The notes: a model not told the origin generated them from the sequence alone. A stretch of DNA of 64,000 bases from Nostoc sp. 'Peltigera membranacea cyanobiont' N6 (GCF_002949735.1 NZ_CP026681.1:7470501-7534500), one strand, 5' to 3'. Positions 18,363 to 26,959 are shown, counted from the first letter of the stretch. Numbers and translations: made by a program.

Positions 18363-19649
18363 TTGAGTGATGAAAACCTCTTTGACCAGGAGGATTATCT
18401 ACACGCACGGGTTGATGAGTGCATCTGGCAAAAAAGCGCAGATGCAGGTATTTCGCGCCAGCGCTTTCTGCAAATACTAGCCACGATGGTTGGTGCAACA
18501 GCCATTGGGGGGTTAGCTAAACCTGCACCTGCTCACAGTCAGACAGGTGTTAAAACCAAGGGCAGTAAAATACTTAAGCCATTGCCACCAGGGTATATCT
18601 CTCATAGCAAAGGCACGTTAGAGATGAACTGGGAAGCAATGTATGGGCGTGGTTATTTAGTGCCAAATGATTGGTTCTATGTTCACAACCGCAGTACACC
18701 TCCTCCCTTTGACCCATCTACGTGGCGTTTGCAAATTCATGGAACTGGCGTTTCTGTTCCCTGTGAGTTCACTTACGATGAAATCATCGCTATGCCGTCC
18801 ATCTCAGTCACCTGTGCCATTGAGTGTGCTGCTAATGGTCGGCGGTTTTTTGAAGAAGCTTACAACATACCACTCCCTGGAACTCGGTGGAGACTTGGGG
18901 CTATTGGCGTGGCTGAGTGGACGGGTGTACCACTGAGCATATTATTAGAGCGGGCTGGATTGAAATCTACAGCAAAAGACGTACTCGTTGAGGGTGCAGA
19001 TTTTGATTCGCTGGACTCAAAGGACACAAATAAATCCAAGTTCAACAATGTAGTTCCCATTGCTAAAGCATTAGCAGATAACTCACTCGTCGTCTATGCC
19101 ATGAACGGAGAACCATTACCTCCAGATCATGGCCAGCCATGCCGTGCCTTATTTCCTGGTTGGGGAGGAAACGCCAACGTTAAATGGATTGAGCGGATTG
19201 AAGTTTCTGAAACACCGATATATACCCAGTGGGTAACGGAGCAGATGGTACTGGTTGGTGCAGATTATCCAGCGATCGCACCATATAAAGGTAAGCTGAT
19301 TACCTATCAAAATGTTAAAAGCGCTTTTGAGTTGGCTTGGCCCGCTACACTTTCGGCTCAAACCCACTTACTACGTGGACGTTCTTGGTCTGGGAAAGGA
19401 AAAATTGTTCGTGTAGAAGTCAGTCTAGATGGCGGCAGAACTTGGCAATTTGCCCGACTGAGAGAACCAAACTTTCCATTTGCATGGACACGGTGGGACA
19501 TTGAATGGAATCCAACTCCTGGCGAATATTTTATCCAAGCTCGTGCTACCGACAATTTAGGTAACACACAACCGAGTACAGTTCCGTGGAATGATTCTGG
19601 ATTGCTCTACGGAGGCGTTGTTAGCCATCCGGTGACAGTACGGGGATGA
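18363..19649 (+). CDS. Sulfite oxidase-family molybdopterin enzyme
   Basis: 428 residues. It starts with TTG, supported by AAGGAG eight bases upstream and no better ATG. A hydrophobic N-terminal segment (SRQRFLQILATMVGATAIGG) resembles a Tat signal but has RQ where RR is expected. The oxidoreductase molybdopterin-binding domain (about 100-290) contains ECAANGRRFF with the Mo-ligand cysteine C155, and DHGQPCRALFPGWGGNANVKWIERIEV. The C-terminal Mo-co dimerisation domain (about 300-425) has VRVEVSLDGGRTWQFARL. The family oxidises sulfite to sulfate or reduces sulfoxides; the SoxC/sulfite oxidase branch fits best. Between a possible sulfite producer and a sulfite exporter, detoxification of sulfite is the likely job. 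Confidence 0.88.
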   Translation: MSDENLFDQEDYLHARVDECIWQKSADAGISRQRFLQILATMVGATAIGGLAKPAPAHSQTGVKTKGSKILKPLPPGYISHSKGTLEMNWEAMYGRGYLVPNDWFYVHNRSTPPPFDPSTWRLQIHGTGVSVPCEFTYDEIIAMPSISVTCAIECAANGRRFFEEAYNIPLPGTRWRLGAIGVAEWTGVPLSILLERAGLKSTAKDVLVEGADFDSLDSKDTNKSKFNNVVPIAKALADNSLVVYAMNGEPLPPDHGQPCRALFPGWGGNANVKWIERIEVSETPIYTQWVTEQMVLVGADYPAIAPYKGKLITYQNVKSAFELAWPATLSAQTHLLRGRSWSGKGKIVRVEVSLDGGRTWQFARLREPNFPFAWTRWDIEWNPTPGEYFIQARATDNLGNTQPSTVPWNDSGLLYGGVVSHPVTVRG

Positions 19650-19671
19650 ATGGGGACAAGGAGAATAATCC

Positions 19672-19725
19672 ATGCTCAATTCACACTCAGCACTATCAGT
19701 TCTCAAGAAAAAGACCTATTTATGA
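19672..19725 (+). CDS. Candidate 17-residue leader peptide overlapping the exporter start
   Basis: An ATG preceded by AAGGAG at 19658-19663 opens a 17-codon frame (MLNSHSALSVLKKKTYL). Its TGA overlaps the exporter's ATG as ATGA. This geometry favours translational coupling: ribosomes finishing the leader would restart on the exporter. Coding status is inferred from the ribosome-binding site and overlap only. Confidence 0.4.
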   Translation: MLNSHSALSVLKKKTYL

Positions 19726-20513
19726 TTGATTTTAGTTGGTTGATTTTAGTTGCTGGGGGTCTAATATCTGGAGTTATAGCCGGACTTTTAGGAATAGGTG
19801 GCGGTATTATCACGATTCCTCTTTTAGTCACACTTGGTTATACTCCCGTTCAGGCGATCGCTACTAGTAGCCTTGCGATCGTGATTACTTCAATTTCTGG
19901 AAGTTTGCAGAATTGGTGGATGGGCTACTTTGACTTTAAACGAGTAATTTATTTAGGAATTCCCGCCTTTTTAACTACTGGAATAGGTGTATATTTCGCT
20001 AATAAAATTCCATCCTATATAATACTTTTTACATTTGGCATAATACTACTTGCTAATATCTATTTGATTGAGCTTCGTAAACAACTAGCTTTCAAAGAGA
20101 AAGAGAATACAGAGCCAGTATTTAACCCATTAGTTTCTAAAATTGGCACTGGTGGAGCAGCAGGAATTTTAGCAGGTTTATTTGGCTTAGGTGGCGGTAC
20201 AATTATGGTGCCACTACAAATGTTACTACTAAAAGAAGAAATTAAAGTCGCAATTCAGACTAGTTTAGGTGTGATTGTTATCACTGCCTTAGCTGCCTGT
20301 ACAGGACACGCTTTAGAGGGAAATATTCTGTTTTTTCAAGGTATAGTTTTGGGATGCGGAGGTCTTTTAGGCGTTCAGATGAGTACTCGTACATTACCAA
20401 AACTGCCAGATTCTACTGTGAATTTAGTGCTTCGTATTTTCTTGGGTACACTATCAATATATCTTTTTTGGGAAGCTTGGATAAATTATCAACAAATAGT
20501 TACTAATTCGTAA
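19722..20513 (+). CDS. TauE/SafE (TSUP) family sulfite or organic-anion exporter
   Basis: 263 residues from the ATG at 19722. About eight hydrophobic helices form two homologous halves, each with the family glycine motif: GLLGIGGGIITIPLL early and GLFGLGGGTIMVPLQ near the middle. A longer frame from 19650 would add 24 polar residues and begin one base after the sulfite oxidase stop. The shorter start is preferred because the hydrophobic core starts there (MIDFSWLILVAGG) and a leader mini-ORF overlaps it. TSUP proteins export sulfite, sulfoacetate and related anions; here the operon partners point to sulfite. Confidence 0.85.
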   Translation: MIDFSWLILVAGGLISGVIAGLLGIGGGIITIPLLVTLGYTPVQAIATSSLAIVITSISGSLQNWWMGYFDFKRVIYLGIPAFLTTGIGVYFANKIPSYIILFTFGIILLANIYLIELRKQLAFKEKENTEPVFNPLVSKIGTGGAAGILAGLFGLGGGTIMVPLQMLLLKEEIKVAIQTSLGVIVITALAACTGHALEGNILFFQGIVLGCGGLLGVQMSTRTLPKLPDSTVNLVLRIFLGTLSIYLFWEAWINYQQIVTNS

Positions 20514-20611
20514 TCTCACGCCACTAAAATAGAGCCAAAGTCTAGATTTTCAAAGGATTTCAGCCTTATTTTGACACGGATGATAACTGTACAACCATAC
20601 CGTGTACTAAA

Positions 20612-20640
20612 TTTAGAGTTTTTCTAAAATCTATTTTTTT
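20612..20640 (+). terminator. Weak AT-rich hairpin with T-run
   Basis: TTTAGA, a five-base loop and TCTAAA (20612-20628) are followed by ATCTATTTTTTT. This is a weak stem but correctly placed to end the sulfur module before the RNA ligase gene. Confidence 0.4.
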
Positions 20641-20655
20641 CAAAAGAGGTGAGCT

Positions 20656-21648
20656 ATGAGTATTTTTAAAGTTGAAGTTGTCAAAATCAACAACATTAAT
20701 CCTCATCCCAATGCTGATAGGCTAGATATTGCCTGTATTGAAAATATGGGATATCAAGTAATTATAGCCAAAGGGAAGCTTCACGCTGGAGATTTGGCTT
20801 TTTATTTTCCTATTGATAGTGTTATTCCAGAAAAGTTTTTGGATGAGTTTGATATTCGTAACTACTACTCGAAAAAACTGCGGGCTGCTAAACTTCGCGG
20901 AATTTTTTCTGAGGGTTTGCTTATTCCCGTTGGTAATAACTTTATGGGAAATGTCGGAGACGACTACACAGAGTATTTTGGTGTAACAAAGTATGAGTAT
21001 CCAATTCCTCAAGGGATGAGCGGAGAACTAGAAAGTTTTATTGGAAATTACAAATTCCCCAGTCCAGAAAACCTTAAACGTTACAAAAACATCCTAATTG
21101 AAGGTGAAGAAGTTGTTGTAACAGAGAAGTTGCACGGAACTAACTTCTCTGTTTTAGTTGATGCTGATGGCACAACTAAAATTGGCAGCCATAATTACTT
21201 CTGGAAAAACAGCGAAGTAAACAAAAAATTAGTTTATATTCGTGCTTACAACGAAAACGAAGCTTTACAGAAACTTCCGCCAGGAACTCAGATTTTTGGC
21301 GAAATCTACGGCGTACAAGATATCAAATATGGCTTGGATAATGGCAATATTGGAATTGCTATATTTGCTGTGCGTCGCGGTAGTTATTTTCTCAATTACA
21401 GCGATTTTGTGGCTTTTTGCAATGAATTTGCTTTGCCGAAAGTGCCCGTGCTTTATATCGGTGCTTACACTTGGGAAGCGGTGTCTCAGTTCAATAATGC
21501 CAATAGTGTAGTTAGTCCCAATTGCATCATGGAAGGCGTTGTTGTGCAACCGGTCATTGAGAAAACGCATCCAGAAATAGGTAGAGTAGTCTTGAAGTTG
21601 ATTAGCGATCGCTATCTGCTCCGTAAGGATGGAACTGAACTCCATTAG
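20656..21648 (+). CDS. Rnl5/DraRnl-type RNA ligase
   Basis: 330 residues. The N-terminal domain (about 1-110) is OB-like (VEVVKINNINPHPNADRLDIA), and the C-terminal nucleotidyltransferase domain has motif I EKLHGTNFSV with the adenylated lysine at K158, FGEIYGVQDIKYG (motif III region), IMEGVVVQP (motif IV) and VVLKLISDRYL (motif V). An N-terminal OB-fold followed by the transferase domain is the arrangement of Deinococcus radiodurans Rnl (Rnl5), which seals nicked RNA in duplexes. A good ribosome-binding site (AGAGGTG) precedes the ATG. It stands alone without a kinase-phosphatase or toxin gene. Fold and catalytic residues are visible; the physiological substrate is unknown. Confidence 0.85.
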   Translation: MSIFKVEVVKINNINPHPNADRLDIACIENMGYQVIIAKGKLHAGDLAFYFPIDSVIPEKFLDEFDIRNYYSKKLRAAKLRGIFSEGLLIPVGNNFMGNVGDDYTEYFGVTKYEYPIPQGMSGELESFIGNYKFPSPENLKRYKNILIEGEEVVVTEKLHGTNFSVLVDADGTTKIGSHNYFWKNSEVNKKLVYIRAYNENEALQKLPPGTQIFGEIYGVQDIKYGLDNGNIGIAIFAVRRGSYFLNYSDFVAFCNEFALPKVPVLYIGAYTWEAVSQFNNANSVVSPNCIMEGVVVQPVIEKTHPEIGRVVLKLISDRYLLRKDGTELH

Positions 21649-21713
21649 GTTCTACTCAAGTTTTGGTGGCGATACCTTAACTGACCTTCCGAAATGGACT
21701 TAGAATTATTCGC

Positions 21714-23213
21714 TCAAGGTAGCCAACGGGGATGAAATCCGGCTAAGGGGAGTTGTTCTGGTCTAATTTCAACAGTTGCAGCATCAGCAATGGGTAACAA
21801 AGGCATTAACCACAGGCTGCTGGTAGCAATAACATCTCCATCATCAGTTTTCAAAGTGTTTGTGGGTAATGATGCTGGGGGGTTTGTCTGCGGTACTACT
21901 TGGTCAAATAACAAACCTAAACCATCAGCAGATAAACTCATTTGCACATTTCGTTGAGCGGGAGGCAGTACTAGGAGGGGTTTCTGTTGCCCGGTTTTTA
22001 GATCGATTGCCACCACATAAGGCTGTTCTATGTATTGTTCTTTGGATACTAGCTGTGTCAGCAAGCAGTAGAGGGTAGGTGAGGCGATGTCAAATTGGCA
22101 ACTGACAATTGAGCCTGTTGTTTTTAATAGTTGTTTCTGCACACCTTGGTTTGTCACTAAAAACAAATCTCGCGTGTAATCTGTATTAAACTTTACCATC
22201 GCTGCCTGAGAGCCATCTTTAGAGAAAGCCTGTACCAAACCAAACTGGGGCAGAAAATCTAGGGGTTTAGTGGCATCACCTTGCAGTGGTAAAATTGCTG
22301 CTCCCTCTCCTTGGGCAACTGCTACGGCTTTACTATCTGGCGTGATCGTAAAGTCTCCTCCCGGTTGGCTTTTCAAACGTTTAGGAGTGGGTTTTTCTGC
22401 TGAAGCATCGCTGGTTGCTGGCATAAACCACAGTCCAAAGTCGCCGGGATTAGTTTTGTTTCCCCTCTGGATGACAATAGTTTCCCCATCAGGTGATAAG
22501 TCAAATTTCAGGTTTTCATAATCTTTACTATCTAAAACTAGGTCAACTTTTCCTCCTGGCTGTGCTTCTTGTCCAGATTTACTAGAAACGCCTGTTGTGA
22601 CTGTGTAAAGTTGAGCTGAAAGTAAGTCTTGGTTTTTGGTGGCGCGAGCCGAAAATAAAATTTTCTCCCCATCTGGAAATGACTCGAAGTCTATTGCAAT
22701 CAAGTCTTTGGGGGTAAGTACCCTTTTTTGCTCTTGGGTTAAGTTGTATAGAACTAATCGTCCCTGTTCTTCTTTATCGGTTCCGATGTAAAGGATGACG
22801 CGATCGCGGGTGCGGAAACTCCCTGTAAAGGGCTGGATCGTTCGATTGTTACCTTCTTGCTGGGCAAACTTATCTTTGGCTCCCTGTAACTGCACTTTAT
22901 AATTCGTGCCATAAGGTGCGGGTGTTAGCAGTGTATAAACCATCCGCCGCCCAGCCCAACTAAATTTACCTGCTAGGGGTGGATCGATTTTCAAATTATT
23001 CTCTACGCTTTTTATTTCCATTGGGCGGCTGAAGGTGAGAGTAAAGGAGTTATCTTCCGCCCCAATCTGTTGATTTTGCCAGGTAAAGTCCCGCACACGA
23101 GCAGTTACCACATCACCTTGCAATATGATTAACCCAATCAGCACACTCAGCAGTAGCATCAGTGCGATCGCTATCCGATCTAGTGGTTGAATAAATGCTT
23201 TAGATTTTGTCAT
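21714..23213 (-). CDS. Membrane-anchored Ig-like/beta-propeller protein
   Basis: 499 residues. One N-terminal TM anchor (about 13-32, IAIALMLLLSVLIGLIILQG) precedes an Ig-like module (about 45-135, NSFTLTFSRPMEIKSVENNLKI..FSWAGRRMVYTL). Then come PD40/TolB-like propeller blades (LIAIDFESFPDGEKILFSAR, LKFDLSPDGETIVIQRG, FTITPDSKAVAVAQGEG, MSLSADGLGLLFDQ). The bulk is therefore outside the inner membrane or in the periplasm. The start codon lies in an ATGACA repeat unit. It is downstream of the permease pair on the same strand and may be part of that transcript. No function recognised beyond envelope location. Confidence 0.75.
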   Translation of the reverse strand: MTKSKAFIQPLDRIAIALMLLLSVLIGLIILQGDVVTARVRDFTWQNQQIGAEDNSFTLTFSRPMEIKSVENNLKIDPPLAGKFSWAGRRMVYTLLTPAPYGTNYKVQLQGAKDKFAQQEGNNRTIQPFTGSFRTRDRVILYIGTDKEEQGRLVLYNLTQEQKRVLTPKDLIAIDFESFPDGEKILFSARATKNQDLLSAQLYTVTTGVSSKSGQEAQPGGKVDLVLDSKDYENLKFDLSPDGETIVIQRGNKTNPGDFGLWFMPATSDASAEKPTPKRLKSQPGGDFTITPDSKAVAVAQGEGAAILPLQGDATKPLDFLPQFGLVQAFSKDGSQAAMVKFNTDYTRDLFLVTNQGVQKQLLKTTGSIVSCQFDIASPTLYCLLTQLVSKEQYIEQPYVVAIDLKTGQQKPLLVLPPAQRNVQMSLSADGLGLLFDQVVPQTNPPASLPTNTLKTDDGDVIATSSLWLMPLLPIADAATVEIRPEQLPLAGFHPRWLP

Positions 23214-23250
23214 TGGTCATTTGTCATTGGTCATTTGTCATTTGTCATCA
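23209..23250. repeat. Heptamer tract (GTCATTG/GTCATTT)
   Basis: About five GTCATTGGTCATTT-type units fill the gap between two minus-strand genes. The first contains the start codon of the downstream gene. Confidence 0.8.
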
Positions 23251-23260
23251 ACATTTCTGA

Positions 23261-24034
23261 CTAATAACTATATGGATTCTGCGGTTGAGGAATCTTTTTG
23301 AGAGAGGTAGCGGCAATGGTAAGTTGGCGTTTACCTGCCAAATTTTCTGTCACCATTTGTCCTTCTACTTCCAGCCAGGTGTCAGGGGAATAAGGCTCTT
23401 GATTTTTTGGGAGTTTGACGGGTAAGCCTACAGGATAAGCATCTGCTGCACAGCAAGTTAAGACAAATCGGGCTAAGAACAAATATTCTTTTCCGATATC
23501 TGATGGGTGGATGACAAATCCTTGCACTTTGACTTTTTGACCTGTATATGTATCTGGCTCTGGATAGACATTGACAGTGCGTACCCAGTCTACAAGCGAT
23601 CGCTCCTCTGGACTAACAGTGGCCCGAAAAGCTTGGGGTTTGACGCGTGTAGTTCCCAATAAATCTGCCGTTACACCTCGTTGGAGTGCTTTATCACTAG
23701 CAAAAACTTGTGGTGTAAAGATGAAACCTAGAATCGCTGCAATCAACAATAAAGCACTACCCCAACCAGGAGGAAATAAACTAATGTGTTGCGCGTTTGC
23801 CATCACATCACGGCGACGACGCAACCAAAGTTCTTGCATCTTGAAGAAACCAATAACAATCAAGCTAATACCAGTCACAACCACGAACCAAATGTAATTT
23901 GGGTGAATTAACAGGTTCAGCTTGTTAGTTAGCCAATATCTCAACATCAAAATGCCCCAAGCTGTAATTGCTAGGGCATCTAGCCAAGGGAGTAACAGAT
24001 TTTGAATTTTAGATTTGGGATTTTTATTGGTCAT
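23261..24034 (-). CDS. TIGR03943/YcgQ-like membrane protein
   Basis: 257 residues. Three or so TM helices (about 14-32, 41-62 and 88-110) are followed by a soluble part with VNVYPEPDTYTGQKVKVQGFV, FLARFVLTCCAADAYPVGLPV and WLEVEGQM, an OB-like domain characteristic of the TIGR03943/YcgQ family. These partner a permease of the UPF0718/YcgR type, encoded immediately upstream here. In some bacteria the pair is tied to metal homeostasis; that role is not proved here. The CC pair in LTCCAAD could bind metal. The start codon (ATGACCAAT) is formed by the adjacent heptamer array. Confidence 0.8.
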   Translation of the reverse strand: MTNKNPKSKIQNLLLPWLDALAITAWGILMLRYWLTNKLNLLIHPNYIWFVVVTGISLIVIGFFKMQELWLRRRRDVMANAQHISLFPPGWGSALLLIAAILGFIFTPQVFASDKALQRGVTADLLGTTRVKPQAFRATVSPEERSLVDWVRTVNVYPEPDTYTGQKVKVQGFVIHPSDIGKEYLFLARFVLTCCAADAYPVGLPVKLPKNQEPYSPDTWLEVEGQMVTENLAGKRQLTIAATSLKKIPQPQNPYSY

Positions 24035-24116
24035 TGGTCATTGGTCATTGGTCATTGGTCATTGGTCATTGGTCATTGGTCATTGGTCATTGGTCATTAG
24101 TCGTTGGTCATTGGTA
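24026..24116. repeat. ATTGGTC array, ten perfect units plus three variants
   Basis: Units run at exact 7-base spacing from 24026 to 24095, followed by ATTAGTC, GTTGGTC and ATTGGTA. The left edge includes the start codon of the YcgQ-like gene. This is the longest uninterrupted heptamer array in the window. Confidence 0.95.
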
Positions 24117-24143
24117 AAGGACGAATGACAAAACAAAGATTTT

Positions 24144-25214
24144 TTAAAGGACGTGCAAGTTGAGGAAGAGAGTTAATACAAATGTTAATTGTGCTGCTAA
24201 AGCAAATAAGTAAAAGACTGTTTTGGGCTTAAAAATAGATAACATCAAACCAACACTTTTGATGTCAATCATTGGCCCAAATACTAGGAATGCCAACAAT
24301 GAACCACTACTAAAGGTTGAGGCAAAAGACAGGGCAAAGAAAGAATCGACTGTAGAACAAATTGACACCACTACTGCTAATATCAGCATGACCACAATCG
24401 AACTAATCGGCCCAGCCCCCAGAGTTAGGATCGTTTCACGGGGGGCTAGCACTTGAATTGCCGCAGCGATCGCACTTCCTAAAATCATTACTCCGCCCAA
24501 TTCGCGGAATTCTTGGATGCTATTATCTACCACTAGGCGCAACTTATCTGCAAGGGGTTTATTAGTATCAGAAATTGGGGTAGTTGCTTGTGCTAAATTA
24601 GCATCTATCCGCAGAGGTATACCTGCTTTTCCTCCTAAGATATAAGTCCCAGATTGCAAGATATTTGGTATCGCTTCTTGCTGTTGTATTTGGTAACGTT
24701 TACCACGGGGTTTGGTTTCAGGCTGTGCGGGTGGATTAAACTTCATATAGCGAGCGATCGCAGGTTGGACTATGGGATTTAAGTCCTTTTGAAAACTGAA
24801 AGCAAAACCAATAATTGTAGCAATTACTAGGGAAAATACGACTCGTAAGACTACTATTTCTGGCTGATCTCGAAATGCTGTCCAAGTTGACCAAATTACA
24901 ACTGGGTTAATTGTTGGTGCTGCTAGCAAAAAGCCAATGGCAACTGGTGTGGGTACTCCCTGAATCAGGAACCGCCGCGCTACCGGTACATTCCCGCACT
25001 CACACACCGGAAATAAAAAGCCGATCATACTGCCAACTAAAGCACCCAGCAGAGGATTTTTGGGCATTTTTTCTACTAATTTGCGCTCATCAACAAAAAA
25101 TAGCAGCAAACTGGAGAATAAAACCCCAAGAAGCAAAAAAGGCATCGCCTCGACTAGCAGACTTAGAAATATCGTAAAACCATTGTTCAGTTGATTCATG
25201 TGCGTCGCAGTCAA
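24144..25214 (-). CDS. Permease of the UPF0718/YcgR family
   Basis: 356 residues with about eight TM helices in two blocks separated by a cytoplasmic loop (about 170-225). Recognisable features are FPVCECGNVPVARRFLIQGVPTPVAIGFLLAAPTINP-type sequence (about 65-105) and ICSTVDSFFALSFAS in the second half, both typical of the YcgR/ArsP-like permease group. The CECGN cysteines may handle metal or metalloid ions. It is first in a minus-strand set with the YcgQ-like gene and the propeller protein. Substrate unknown. Confidence 0.82.
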   Translation of the reverse strand: MTATHMNQLNNGFTIFLSLLVEAMPFLLLGVLFSSLLLFFVDERKLVEKMPKNPLLGALVGSMIGFLFPVCECGNVPVARRFLIQGVPTPVAIGFLLAAPTINPVVIWSTWTAFRDQPEIVVLRVVFSLVIATIIGFAFSFQKDLNPIVQPAIARYMKFNPPAQPETKPRGKRYQIQQQEAIPNILQSGTYILGGKAGIPLRIDANLAQATTPISDTNKPLADKLRLVVDNSIQEFRELGGVMILGSAIAAAIQVLAPRETILTLGAGPISSIVVMLILAVVVSICSTVDSFFALSFASTFSSGSLLAFLVFGPMIDIKSVGLMLSIFKPKTVFYLFALAAQLTFVLTLFLNLHVL

Positions 25215-25784
25215 AAGCGGTTTTTAGTTTTAGGGTTCTGCCTAGTCATTGTATCGAAATGGGGATCAAAAGCAGTTCGGGAAAATTAAACATCATTTTA
25301 GTAGCAAGTTATCCGACGTTTCAAATAGCGCTTAAGCGCTACAAACCTTTGCTTCAGACAAGATGGTGATTTTTACCTGGGTGCATTTACTGACGATGAC
25401 CATTTCTAAGATTGTCTAAATTCAGAAATTGTTCCGAGTATAGAGGGTAAGTAGCTGGATAGATGATTTGGAATTCCCTATTACCTATGTTTATACTTAC
25501 AGTAATTTTCTGAATAAAATATTAGCTCGGCTGTATTTTCATCAAGTATTCACAGTTATTCAACAATTGGGGATCGCTTTTGGTTTCTACCATCACTGAT
25601 TTTGGGTAGTTCTGCCAAAAATCCAATCTTAGCTTTGGTTGGTTTTTTACTACAAAAACTCTAAAAAGGCAAGACCAAAGTTTAGCAAACACGGTAAATG
25701 CTTGCAATCCCTTGGCCAATTTCCGAAAAGTCTGTTATTTAGAACCCGGATTTCTTAAATAAGTTGGGGTTATGCTGTTCGCTG
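25215..25784. other. Gene-free interval
   Basis: 570 bases between the permease start and the WD40 gene end. A 65-codon minus frame at 25522-25719 has no ribosome-binding site or recognisable fold and is not called. AGCGCTTAAGCGCT at 25327-25340 is a perfect palindrome and AGAACCCGGATTTCTT near 25740 resembles a common Nostoc spacer repeat. No clear promoter or RNA. Confidence 0.5.
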
Positions 25785-26852
25785 TTAATTACGTTTTTGT
25801 GGAGTTCCCCAAATCAAGATTTGTCGATCGAATCCACCACTGGCAAGAATTTTACCATTTGGACTAAAAGCGATCGCACTTACCCAGTCTGTATGTCCAC
25901 TCAGTGTATTTATTAGCTCACCTGTAGTTAAATCCCACAATTTAATCCCATCTTTGCCGGCACTCGCAAGGGTTTGTCCATCGGGGTTAATCGCGATCGC
26001 ATTTACCCAGTTATTATGTCCTGTGAGGGTGCGGACTAATGCTCCAGTACTAATATTCCACAGTTTGACTGTGCGATCGCGGCTTGCACTAACTAATGTT
26101 TCTCCATCTGGTGTAAAAATTACCGCGCTAACAGAATTAGAATGAGCTACAAATTCACTGATTAATTTACCAGTACTCAAATTCCACAGCTTGATTACAC
26201 CTTTATTATCACCACTAGCTAAAGTCTGTCCATCAGGGCTAATGGCTAGGGTATAAATCAGATTATCGAAGCTGACTAGAGTCCCTAGAGGGCGCTGCTG
26301 TAGTAAATCCCATAGACGAATCCCATCCAAAGCTCCACTGATGAGAACTTTACTATCAGGAGACACCGCTAAAGATAATACGTTACTGGTATGTCCGACA
26401 AAAGAGCGGCTAAATTTAAGACTTTTCAGGTTCCAGAGATTAATCGTGTTGTCATCACTACAACTAGCGAGGGTTTGCCCATCTGGTGAAATCACTAAAG
26501 ACTCTACGGCTGCTTTGTGTGCTTTGTTAATATCTGCCAACTTCTTGCCGTTTGCTGGATTCCACAGGCGAATAACACCCTCATTTTCTGCACCTCCACT
26601 CACAAGAATTCTGCTATCTGGACTGAAAGCCAGGGATTTAACGGTTCCGTTATGTCCTCTGAGTGTGTAAAGTAGTTGGGCATTAGCAAAGCTGTTGGTA
26701 GTTTGGGAATTTGGTATTACTTCAACGGCAGCATGAGCTTGATGAATGTAAAACCCTTCCCAAGTAATCACTGGAAGGGCGACAGCTGCCATAAATGACA
26801 GGATAATATATGGACGCAGAAAATTACCCCCACCTCTTCCCTCACTACTCAC
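25785..26852 (-). CDS. Membrane-anchored WD40-repeat protein
   Basis: 355 residues. An N-terminal hydrophobic segment (about 13-30) suggests an anchor or uncleaved signal. Seven WD40 units follow (about 59-352), each with the GH..V..(L/I)AFSPDG..LASGG.D..IKLW pattern, enough for one complete seven-bladed propeller. There is no kinase or protease domain attached, unlike many cyanobacterial WD40 proteins. It probably acts as a periplasmic or membrane-side scaffold. The downstream gene lies beyond a 570-base gap, and the upstream gene is on the same strand. Confidence 0.88.
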   Translation of the reverse strand: MSSEGRGGGNFLRPYIILSFMAAVALPVITWEGFYIHQAHAAVEVIPNSQTTNSFANAQLLYTLRGHNGTVKSLAFSPDSRILVSGGAENEGVIRLWNPANGKKLADINKAHKAAVESLVISPDGQTLASCSDDNTINLWNLKSLKFSRSFVGHTSNVLSLAVSPDSKVLISGALDGIRLWDLLQQRPLGTLVSFDNLIYTLAISPDGQTLASGDNKGVIKLWNLSTGKLISEFVAHSNSVSAVIFTPDGETLVSASRDRTVKLWNISTGALVRTLTGHNNWVNAIAINPDGQTLASAGKDGIKLWDLTTGELINTLSGHTDWVSAIAFSPNGKILASGGFDRQILIWGTPQKRN

Positions 26853-26922
26853 ACTTTTTCCTCACTTTTTATATAGAAACAAACAACTTAGAATTATGAA
26901 TTATCAACTCATAACTCCTATA

Positions 26923-26946
26923 GAGACGCGATTAATCGCGTCTCTC
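26923..26946. repeat. 24-bp perfect palindrome AGAGACGCGATT/AATCGCGTCTCT
   Basis: Perfect palindrome 14 bases past the stop of the small membrane-protein gene (26960-27256, minus strand). A second copy with the same core lies at 53502-53527, so this is a dispersed element. As RNA it would form a 12-bp stem with essentially no loop, or a cruciform in DNA. Confidence 0.85.
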
Positions 26947-26959
26947 CTACTCAGCCCTC

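Noticed and set aside
25522..25719. 65-codon minus frame
   Set aside because: No ribosome site, no recognisable composition or neighbour; compatible with chance.
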